From: Lewinella sp. JB7
Lineage (GTDB): Bacteria > Bacteroidota > Bacteroidia > Chitinophagales > Saprospiraceae
Assembly (NCBI RefSeq): GCF_024297185.1
Contig: NZ_JANCTD010000005.1
Location: 124,001 to 188,000, forward strand
Reading direction: 5' to 3'
Length of the DNA: 64,000 bases
The notes beneath the pieces are model-generated. The model was not told the DNA's origin. It did not search any database and was given only the letters and a program-made list of their open reading frames with translations. The first letter of the stretch is position 1, and every line of letters starts with the position of its first letter. A program made the position numbers and the translations under genes. Positions 15,719 to 23,474 of the stretch are shown here, piece by piece.

Positions 15719-18700
15719 TTAAAGTTTGATGAAGGGTAAAATTGTTCGTCGCTCGCCCTCCAGCAGCAACAATCGGTAGATGCCGGACGGGAGATCGACG
15801 ATACGGATCTCCGATTGTAAAGAGCGGTCATCCTTGCTGAGGTATTGTTCACTCAGCCGTCGTCCGTGAACGTCGGTGACCCACACCGTTACCCGGCCCC
15901 GGTACTCGCTTTCCAGCGACAGCGTCAGTTCGTCCGTAGCGGGATTCGGGAACAGACTTACCTGCGGGCTTGGCGTCACGGTGGCGGCGGCGGTAAAGGC
16001 ACCGGCGGAACTGCTGCAGTTGCTGGCCGTAGCACCCATACCCGTCGGCGCGGTTCCGTTCTTCGAGAGGTACAACTTATCCAACTTCGTGCCGTCCTCG
16101 CGGTAGGCAAAGTCGATGGTGTTGGTCCCCGCAATCAGGGTAGGTAGGCTTCCCGTCATTTTGTTCCAGGCGAACCCTACGCCCTGCTGGAAACCACTGT
16201 TCCACTTGTACCAACCACCGTTGTTGATCCGTACCCAGAAGGAATCATCGTAGCCGTCAGCGGCGTTGACCCGCGCGAACAGGTGATAGCTACCCGCTTC
16301 GGCCTGGACGGTGAAACGAATGCGGTTCTCGGCGGCATCGTTCGGCGGCGTATTCGTCGAATTTCCGTTCGGGAATACCACAAACTTGCCGTTCGAGGCG
16401 GCCGCATCGTTGGTCGTTACCCAGTTGCTGCCGACGATCGCGCATTCTGCCTCCAGCCAGAAGGTAGTGGCCAGGTCACCCGGTGGCGGCGGTGGTGGTG
16501 GCGGCGGCGGCGTACTGCCACAGTTGGTAGCCGTAGCCCCCAGTCCCGTTGGTGCGGTGCCGCTCTTTGACAGGTACAGCTTGTCGAACTTGGTGCCGTC
16601 TTCGCGGTAGGCAAAGTCGATGGTATTAGCGCCGGCGAGGAGCGTGGGCAAACTACCCGTCATCTTATTCCAGGCGAAGCCTACACCTTGCTGGAAGCCG
16701 CTGTTCCACTTATACCAGCTGCCGCTATTGACGCGTACCCAGAAGGAGTCGTCGCCCCCGTTGGCCGCGTCTACCCGGGCGAAGAGGTGGTAATCACCGG
16801 CTTCGGCCTGAACGGTAAAGCGAATGCGGTTAGCGGGTACGTCGGAGGGGGGAAGTCCGGTCGAATTTCCGTTCGGGAACACGACGTACTTACCTCCCGA
16901 GGCGGCGGTGCTGGTAGCTACGAGCCAGTTGCTGCCCACGGTGGCGCACTCCGCTTCCAGCCAGAAGGTGGATGCTACGTCACCCGGCGGTGGTGGCGGC
17001 GGAGGTGGGGGCGGGGGCGGCGAGTCACTACAGTTCGTGGCGGTATTGCCCATTCCCGATGGGGAAGAACTGCTCTTGGAGAGGTACAGTTTGTCAAATT
17101 TCGTACCGTCCTCACGGTAAGCGAAGTCGACGGTATTCGGGCCCGCTACCAGGGTCGGCAGGCTGCCGGTCATTTTGTTCCAGGCAAATCCCACGCCCTG
17201 CTGGAAGCCACTGTTCCACTGGTACCAGCTGCCGTTGTTGACCCTGACCCAGAAAGAATCGTCGTAGCCGCTCGGTGCATCCACCCGGGCGAAAAGATGG
17301 TAAGTGCCCGCCTCGGCTTCTATGCTGAACCGGATACGGTTGGCGGGTACGTCACCGGGTGGGCTCGAGGTCGAATTGCCGCTCGGGAACACGACGTACT
17401 TACCCCCCGAGGCGGCGGCGTCGTTCACCGTAGTCCAGTTGGCGCCGACCGTAGCACACTCCGCTTCCAGCCAGAACGTGTTGGGATAGTTACCCGGCGG
17501 GGGTGGGGGCGGGGGCGGTGGCGCCGACCCCGCCTGTATATTGACGATATCGGTATCGGTGGCCCCCTTAGTATCGGTGACCGTCAGCGTGACGGAGTAG
17601 CTGCCGGCCGCGAATACGACCGTCGGTTTGGGACCGGACGCCGAACCGCCGCTCCACGTCCAGGCGTACTGCACGATCCCGCCGTCAAAGTCGGTCGACG
17701 CGGAGCCGTCGAGGGTGACCGATAGAGGAGCGGTACCGGACGTGGGCGATGCCGTAGCGACCGCGATGGGAGGCTCATTGGTGGGCACGCCCCCTCCGCC
17801 CGAGGTGACAGTCAGTTTAAAGCTGGAGTTGGCGGTAAGTCCGTTCCCGTCCGTCACTTTCACCTGAATGGTGTATACGTTTCCGACGGCGGTTGACGGC
17901 GGGTTGAAACTAAAGGTACCCGAACGCAGTCCCAGTTGCATCCAGGCCGGAAGGGCAGCCCCGCCGGATAGGGCGGCGGTGTAGTTCAGTACGTTTCCCG
18001 CGTACCCCCGCTTGAAGGAGGCCGTCACGTTGTAGGATGTAGTCTGGTTGGCCGGAGCGGAATGATCCGCGATCGGGGTAGCCGACGGAACGCCTACGGG
18101 CCGCACGTTGATGATGTAGGAAGTGTTGTCCTGCCAGTCACAGTTGGCCGTACCCACTCCGCAACCATCCCCTACGTAATCCTGGTTCAGGATGTAAGCA
18201 TTCGGGATCGTCTTTCCGTCACGGTCCAGGGCACGGTACACCCGCAGGCCGAGAATCTCATCGCGGCGCGCGCCGGTGGTGGTCCCCCCGAGCGTACTGT
18301 AGCCGGCAATCATGATCTGAAAGGGTACGTTGATGGCCGCGACCTGCTTACCGGCAATCACGTTTGATACGTCGGTGGCTTTAGGCAGCAGGGTCTGGTG
18401 ATACTTATCCCCGTGGTTGTACTTCATCTCACCGACGACGTGGAAACTGGCATCCCGCAGTTCCGTAGGCGCGCCGCCGGGACCGTGGAGTGCCGACAGC
18501 TGGATCATACGGATAGGTTTATTCGGATCCGCCTGGACGAAAAACTTGCTCAGAATCATGTCGCCCTCGAGCCCGCTGTTCACGGCGGCATCCGACGGAT
18601 ACTCGGAGCTCGGCCGGTCGACTACTTCGCCGGTTGCGTCCCGACCCATAAGTGTCGTGAAGCCGAAGGCATTGAAGACCTGCTGGGCGCTGATCTCCCC

Positions 18701-21700
18701 GCTTCCCTCCGGGATGTACACGTAGCCCCCTCGCAAGGTCACGTTCGCCGTGGCACCATTGTCCGCGTTGGAGTTGATCACCAGTTTTTCCGTCACTAGT
18801 ACCTTCGCCTGCCCGTCGTTGCGGATGAAAGTGACCGTTGCGTCCACGAACTGGCCCGGATTGACCGTTAGGCCGCCCGGGGGAATAGAAAGCCCGGATA
18901 TCACGAAGTGCTTGGTGCTGGTAGTCGTCAGCTGGTTGATGACCAGCGGTGCGGTTCCCGAGTTGTGGATGCGTACTACGTTCTTGTCGTGCACGAGCAG
19001 GTCCTGCCCCTTACCGTTCTTCGTGATCTGGCTACGGTAAAAGGTGAAGTAGTCATCGGCCGGGAATCCCTGGTTGGTACCCGGAGCCTTTGTCATATTC
19101 TCAAATCGAATTTTCGCACCGGTCGGGGTCGCATCGGGCAGGCGATCGATGTGGATGAAGAGGATCTTCGAGTTGCCGATGCCCTGCGCACCGTTGTCGT
19201 CGATCGTAAGTTTTCCGTCCAGCACCTCAACCGTAGCGGTGCCGTGCCGCCGGTAGCTGGATAGGGAGTACGGAGCAAAGTCTTCGATCACGGTCACGCG
19301 TTCGGCGCGTATCGTGTGCCGACTATTCAGGGAGTCCTTATCGCCCGCCGCGATCTCTACGCGGTAGATACCATTGGGGACGGCTATTTCCCAGTCGCGG
19401 GTCACGGTCGTATGTCCCTTAAGGCGGTCGAAATGGTTGAACGACCACCGCAGTTTGTCATCAGTACCACTGCCCTCGGTGACGCCCCGACTGGCCCCCC
19501 GCGCCCCGGCCGTATTGTCGGTCGGCAACTTGCTGAAGGGGTCGATCCACCCGTACGTCAGTCCACCCCCCCGGGCGCCGTAGGGGGCGCCGGTATCGGC
19601 CCGGTAGCCGCTGGGGGGAGTAAAGGAGGCATCCTGAAAATTGATGCGCGCGGAGAAGTCCGCCTGGTTGGCGGTCGGTTTGTGGGGGGCTACGTTGCTC
19701 AGTACGAAAACGTAGTCCTGATAATCCCCGTTCGTATCGTCTTCAAAGCAGATGAGGTAACTGCCGTCCACGGAACGGCCCTGGCGATCGCGCAGGGGAT
19801 AGACCCGGCTGCGGTGGACCTGACCCGCGTTGAGATCATCCTGGGTGTAGCTGCTGCGACCGAAGTAAGCCGAGTGCAGATACACGCCAAATCCCTGTGC
19901 GCCGGTGGCCAGGGTGAGGCTGCCACTAGCCAATTTCGGGTACAGAGTCTGGGCCTCGTCTCCGGTACCGGAGAGTACTCCCGATTGGTGGGTCGTCACG
20001 GTGCCTCCGCTGCGTACGTAATAGCCGAAGGGCAGCGCCTCGGCGGGGGAGTAGCGGGCTACCGGCGTAAGCGTGACCGGCCCGTTCCCGTTGGCCTCGA
20101 AGAGTTTGACGTTCACTTCATCACCCCGTAGATTGGGATCCGTGGTTCCGGACAGACTACTCCAGCCTACGTTGACGTCAATGCCCAGCACGTTGGCGAT
20201 CGTCTGTAGGGGAGGCTCGCTGGTACCGCCGCTTCCGGTGGCTTTCAATGCGTGTAAGCCGACGCGGAAGGGCGCCCCCTGATTCCCGTCGCTCTGAAAG
20301 ACGAGTTCCGCCGGTTGGTACCCCAGGGCATTCTGGTCGCGGGTGGGCATGTACGTGATCGTGTATTCCTGCGCGGACGCGGGAGCCAACGTTATATTGG
20401 AAGGTCCGATGATGCCAAACTGACTGGCATAGGGTCCCGAGATCGAGCGGCTGGTAATGTGCAGATCCGTTTCCCCCGTATTCGTGATGTCGATCGTTTT
20501 GCTATCGCTGCGCGAACTGGCCGAGAATACGGCGGCTTCCAGAATCAGTTCTTCGGGGGTCGCCGCAATGACCGGCACCGGAATGGACGGATCGGCGACC
20601 CGCATGAGCAGGATCTTCTGTTTGCCACCCCCGTCCCGGTCGTACTGAGCAACGTAAAGATTGCCGGTCTTCGGATCCTCCACCAGGTCCAGCGGATCGT
20701 CGAGACTCTGTAAACCCGGAATGTCCTCGAAGGCCTGCAGTACGTCGCCGCTGTTGTTGCCGGGTTGTAGTACGATGATGTCGTCCTGTCCGCTGAAGCG
20801 AGCCACCAGCAGCATGCCGCGTAGTTTGCCCCCAAAGGCATTGGACTTGTACTCGATAGCGCCGTTGGGCGATTTGTTTTTCGAAAAATCGTAAGCGACC
20901 TCCAGATAGTTGAGGTCCGGGCCCAGGGTGGTCGGATATTTGGTGACATCCCGGTAGGTGCTCTCCAGCTGACCGGGCAGACCGCTGTACTCCAGGCCCC
21001 CGTGGTTGAGCACGAACTCACCGCGGTACGGATTCGGATGGCCGTGGTAACTGCCCCCGCGGGTTTTGAACAGCCAGTCCTTCTGTGTTTCGCCCCCCTG
21101 TATGGCGGGTACCGTGGCATCGGTGAAGTAGGTGCCGTTCGGGCGACGCACGCCTAAGCCGCTGGTGTCCTGTAGTACGTAGGCGCCGGACGCCGGAGCG
21201 TTGGGCGAGGACGTATTGTTCCCCGCCGTTCCGTTGGTGGGGATGTACGTCCACCCGTTACTGTGGAATACCATATCGTAGGCATTGCGGACACCGGTGG
21301 CGTAAATGGTAAGGGGCGCGTTGTTGGAGTACGGGTTGTACGTTCCGTCGCTCATAACCATCCCGGAGGGCGGGGCGGCGTTGATGACCGATATGTCCGA
21401 GGTAGTAAATACGCTCAGAGGAAGCGTGGCCGGAAGCTTATTCCGGCGCAGCCGGAGTACGGCGGCGGACAGGAGACTTTCCTTTCGCATACCCCAGGCG
21501 GGATCGGGCTCGCCACCCGCGGAGTTACTCCCCTGGAGGAAATACAAATCGCCTGCGGGACCGAAGACCACGCTGTTCGTGAGGTGATCCTTGCGGGAGC
21601 GGGGCAGATGAATGAGTACATCTTGCACATTTTGTAGTTGCGGTCCGCTCAGCTTCGTAAGCTTTCCGTCCCATTCCGGCCCGTCGGTAAGCGTCATCGC

Positions 21701-22999
21701 GCTATGGGTCACGTAAGCGATCAGGTTGCTGGCGGTAGATTCCGGCGCGAAGGCCAGTCCGATAATGAAGCGATCATCGGAAGCCGGAGTGCCGGTGACC
21801 GGGTGATTGCTACCCCGTAGGTCTATCCTCAGCTCTTCCATACCGGTCAGGGTTCCGTCGGGTAGGATAGTCCACCGTTTGATGGATTCCCCGAGGGTGG
21901 AGGCGTACAGTTTGCCGTCCGGACCGATGACGAGGCTGGTGAAACGACCCGCGGTACCGGCACCGAGTTGCGTTCCACTTATTTGGGTAAAGCTTACCCC
22001 ATCCAGGTTTGCCGGAGGATTGGTATCCTCTCCCGCGGTCGTCGTGAACTGAGAAGTAAAGGTGCGGAAGTTGATGCGGTCGTTGACGTTACCCGTACGG
22101 TTAGCCATTACCCCCTCCAGGTGAAAGACGTAAGTTGTGGCACGTTTGAGGGCGGAGGAAGCCGTGAGGGTGATGGCGTCACCACCCCCCGTGTCGTTGG
22201 AATTAGAGGCGACTTCCACCAGGCCGATATCCGTCTGCTCGAACAGGCGCACTCGACCGGAGATGCTGTTCTTGTCGAGTTCATACCCCGGCGGAGTGTT
22301 CACGGCTACCGTGATCTGGAAGGCATTAGTAGAAACCTCCGTGGCTCCGTTAGCGGGCACTACGTCGGAGAAGAAGGCTACGGGCTCCGGAGCGGCCGGA
22401 GCGATTACTACGCTGGAAATCTTTGCGTTATACCCACCGATGGCGTCCAGCGTAAGCCGGCCGTCGGTTACATCCACGACGCCACTACGGGTAAATTGAT
22501 TGATCGCGCCGTACACCGTAGGTTGGTAGACGATGTTAAAGCCCTCCACGTTTACTACATGGGTGGTGCCCGGGCGGGACTCTCCTTCGCTATCGCCCGC
22601 TACTACCGTTACACGGTACGAACCGTTGGGCAGGGTGATTTCCCAGGCCCCCTCATCGGTGGGTCCGCGGTTACCGCCGGTATCCCCGTATTGCATGTGC
22701 ATCAGGGTTTCGCTGAGAATGTCGACGTCGGGCGTTGGCGCACGATTTCGTCCGTTGCCTACAAGGCTGAGCGGGGTGGCCGTGCCGGGTACGACCCAGC
22801 CGTATTCGTGCACCCCGCGACTGCCGAACGGCTCCCCGAAGTCGCGGAGATACGGCACCGGAGCTACCGTCAGATCATCGGAGAAATTGATGTGAATGGT
22901 GTCGCCGGGAGCCTGATGGTAGCTGTCAGCAAGCACCGAAGTGGTGGTAAGTAGCAACGTGCCCAGAAGCACGATGGCTGCGCGTAGAAAATTGTTCAT
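15719..22999 (-). CDS. Giant T9SS secreted protein with PQQ-dehydrogenase-like propeller and three CBM-like modules (2426 aa)
   Basis: Signal peptide at residues 1-25 (LLGTLLLTTTSVLA). Approximate domains: malectin-like (36-200), Big_5-like Ig (201-320), sorbosone/glucose dehydrogenase-like propeller (330-813; RFTSLVIGPDGKLYAST, LPRSRKDHLTNSVVFGP, YATGVRNAYDMVFHSNG, GHPNPYRGEFVLN), choice-of-anchor D-like (818-923), a conserved PPLQ module (926-1106), second malectin-like (1111-1287), an ENMTK-to-NCDW module (1293-1637), cadherin-like (1646-1733), PKD (1736-1820), three A-type CBM-like modules (1836-2330) separated by polyproline linkers, and a T9SS sorting domain (2345-2426; LFPNPATDELTLSL, ending ILPFIKL). 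The ATG at 22999 is preferred over an upstream start at 23086 because a proper signal peptide begins there. Enzyme activity of the propeller is not established. Confidence 0.9.
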   Translation of the reverse strand: MNNFLRAAIVLLGTLLLTTTSVLADSYHQAPGDTIHINFSDDLTVAPVPYLRDFGEPFGSRGVHEYGWVVPGTATPLSLVGNGRNRAPTPDVDILSETLMHMQYGDTGGNRGPTDEGAWEITLPNGSYRVTVVAGDSEGESRPGTTHVVNVEGFNIVYQPTVYGAINQFTRSGVVDVTDGRLTLDAIGGYNAKISSVVIAPAAPEPVAFFSDVVPANGATEVSTNAFQITVAVNTPPGYELDKNSISGRVRLFEQTDIGLVEVASNSNDTGGGDAITLTASSALKRATTYVFHLEGVMANRTGNVNDRINFRTFTSQFTTTAGEDTNPPANLDGVSFTQISGTQLGAGTAGRFTSLVIGPDGKLYASTLGESIKRWTILPDGTLTGMEELRIDLRGSNHPVTGTPASDDRFIIGLAFAPESTASNLIAYVTHSAMTLTDGPEWDGKLTKLSGPQLQNVQDVLIHLPRSRKDHLTNSVVFGPAGDLYFLQGSNSAGGEPDPAWGMRKESLLSAAVLRLRRNKLPATLPLSVFTTSDISVINAAPPSGMVMSDGTYNPYSNNAPLTIYATGVRNAYDMVFHSNGWTYIPTNGTAGNNTSSPNAPASGAYVLQDTSGLGVRRPNGTYFTDATVPAIQGGETQKDWLFKTRGGSYHGHPNPYRGEFVLNHGGLEYSGLPGQLESTYRDVTKYPTTLGPDLNYLEVAYDFSKNKSPNGAIEYKSNAFGGKLRGMLLVARFSGQDDIIVLQPGNNSGDVLQAFEDIPGLQSLDDPLDLVEDPKTGNLYVAQYDRDGGGKQKILLMRVADPSIPVPVIAATPEELILEAAVFSASSRSDSKTIDITNTGETDLHITSRSISGPYASQFGIIGPSNITLAPASAQEYTITYMPTRDQNALGYQPAELVFQSDGNQGAPFRVGLHALKATGSGGTSEPPLQTIANVLGIDVNVGWSSLSGTTDPNLRGDEVNVKLFEANGNGPVTLTPVARYSPAEALPFGYYVRSGGTVTTHQSGVLSGTGDEAQTLYPKLASGSLTLATGAQGFGVYLHSAYFGRSSYTQDDLNAGQVHRSRVYPLRDRQGRSVDGSYLICFEDDTNGDYQDYVFVLSNVAPHKPTANQADFSARINFQDASFTPPSGYRADTGAPYGARGGGLTYGWIDPFSKLPTDNTAGARGASRGVTEGSGTDDKLRWSFNHFDRLKGHTTVTRDWEIAVPNGIYRVEIAAGDKDSLNSRHTIRAERVTVIEDFAPYSLSSYRRHGTATVEVLDGKLTIDDNGAQGIGNSKILFIHIDRLPDATPTGAKIRFENMTKAPGTNQGFPADDYFTFYRSQITKNGKGQDLLVHDKNVVRIHNSGTAPLVINQLTTTSTKHFVISGLSIPPGGLTVNPGQFVDATVTFIRNDGQAKVLVTEKLVINSNADNGATANVTLRGGYVYIPEGSGEISAQQVFNAFGFTTLMGRDATGEVVDRPSSEYPSDAAVNSGLEGDMILSKFFVQADPNKPIRMIQLSALHGPGGAPTELRDASFHVVGEMKYNHGDKYHQTLLPKATDVSNVIAGKQVAAINVPFQIMIAGYSTLGGTTTGARRDEILGLRVYRALDRDGKTIPNAYILNQDYVGDGCGVGTANCDWQDNTSYIINVRPVGVPSATPIADHSAPANQTTSYNVTASFKRGYAGNVLNYTAALSGGAALPAWMQLGLRSGTFSFNPPSTAVGNVYTIQVKVTDGNGLTANSSFKLTVTSGGGGVPTNEPPIAVATASPTSGTAPLSVTLDGSASTDFDGGIVQYAWTWSGGSASGPKPTVVFAAGSYSVTLTVTDTKGATDTDIVNIQAGSAPPPPPPPPPGNYPNTFWLEAECATVGANWTTVNDAAASGGKYVVFPSGNSTSSPPGDVPANRIRFSIEAEAGTYHLFARVDAPSGYDDSFWVRVNNGSWYQWNSGFQQGVGFAWNKMTGSLPTLVAGPNTVDFAYREDGTKFDKLYLSKSSSSPSGMGNTATNCSDSPPPPPPPPPPPPGDVASTFWLEAECATVGSNWLVATSTAASGGKYVVFPNGNSTGLPPSDVPANRIRFTVQAEAGDYHLFARVDAANGGDDSFWVRVNSGSWYKWNSGFQQGVGFAWNKMTGSLPTLLAGANTIDFAYREDGTKFDKLYLSKSGTAPTGLGATATNCGSTPPPPPPPPPPGDLATTFWLEAECAIVGSNWVTTNDAAASNGKFVVFPNGNSTNTPPNDAAENRIRFTVQAEAGSYHLFARVNAADGYDDSFWVRINNGGWYKWNSGFQQGVGFAWNKMTGSLPTLIAGTNTIDFAYREDGTKLDKLYLSKNGTAPTGMGATASNCSSSAGAFTAAATVTPSPQVSLFPNPATDELTLSLESEYRGRVTVWVTDVHGRRLSEQYLSKDDRSLQSEIRIVDLPSGIYRLLLLEGERRTILPFIKL
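16010..17525 (-). repeat. Three tandem CBM-like modules with (Gly/Pro-coding) simple-repeat linkers
   Basis: Three copies of about 500 bases, highly similar in protein (QQGVGFAWNKMTGSLPTL occurs in all three). Linkers at about 16484-16512, 16985-17022 and 17498-17521 are runs of GGN on the plus strand, encoding 8-13 consecutive prolines. Confidence 0.85.
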
Positions 23000-23001
23000 C
23001 T

Positions 23002-23017
23002 GTGTTGTTATAGTGTC
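23002..23017. promoter_or_regulatory. Leader motif shared with the 4075-residue gene
   Basis: GTGTTGTT-NN-AGTGTC, plus-strand reading, starting 2 bases beyond the start codon. The same 14 fixed bases occur at 38651-38666 next to the start of the largest paralogue. A second shared string, CGAAAATCAAC, lies at 23144-23154 and 38823-38833. Confidence 0.4.
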
Positions 23018-23197
23018 TTGTGTACAAAGCGCCCGAAGGGGCAGGCCCATCCTGAGGCGTCCTGAAGACATTCGAAGTCCGGGCATTGCTAGGCAACACA
23101 GGGAGGAAATAGAATGAAATAGGCTTTTACCTCTTAAAAAGACCGAAAATCAACGCGGGGTCCCGGACGAAAACTAACGCGGTGGGGTAGCCGGGGC

Positions 23198-23205
23198 CAA
23201 ACTTA
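23198..23205 (-). promoter_or_regulatory. Candidate -7 box for the 2426-residue gene
   Basis: Minus-strand TAAGTTTG, a perfect TAnnTTTG match about 200 bases before the ATG. The spacing to any -33 element is unclear. Confidence 0.4.
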
Positions 23206-23249
23206 CCGTAACATAGTGAATATTAATCACGGAATGGGGCTGTAAAACT

Positions 23250-23320
23250 GGTATAATAGTTAGTTAGACGACACTTCGACCTGCGGTCAACAAAAATGCC
23301 CATAACTAACTATTGATACC
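23250..23320. repeat. Inverted repeat upstream of the 2426-residue gene
   Basis: Left arm GGTATAATAGTTAGTTA (23250-23266) pairs with TAACTAACTATTGATACC (23303-23320) with one extra base; the central 11 bases are a perfect match. The 36-base loop has no T-run beside it, so it is more likely an operator pair or structured element than a terminator. It lies about 45 bases upstream of the candidate -7 box. Confidence 0.6.
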
Positions 23321-23407
23321 CGGGGCAGGTCTAATAGCAATATATACCAATACGGCATTTAATACCAAACAGATCGCGGATGTTACCCGAGGCAGGCGTT
23401 TAAATGC

Positions 23408-23444
23408 AAAAAAATCGGGGCAGCGCCAACGGCGCCGCCCCGAT
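23408..23444 (-). terminator. Intrinsic terminator of the 920-residue T9SS protein gene
   Basis: ATCGGGGC and GCGCC pair with GGCGC and GCCCCGAT around a 3-base loop (23414-23444), with a run of T on the minus strand at its 3' side (23408-23414). It lies about 30 bases after the stop at 23475. Confidence 0.88.
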
Positions 23445-23474
23445 ACCGGAAGTCAATTGACGTGGATGAACCGT

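Larger units (their letters stand above)
23000..23474. other. Intergenic region upstream of the 2426-residue gene
   Basis: 475 bases with no convincing gene. It contains the terminator of the 920-residue gene, a 17-base inverted repeat, a -7 box, and short motifs shared with the leader of the 4075-residue gene. Confidence 0.65.

Noticed and set aside
16480-17525. GGN simple repeats considered as a possible non-coding or CRISPR-like array
   Set aside because: They are in frame and encode polyproline linkers between CBM-like modules.
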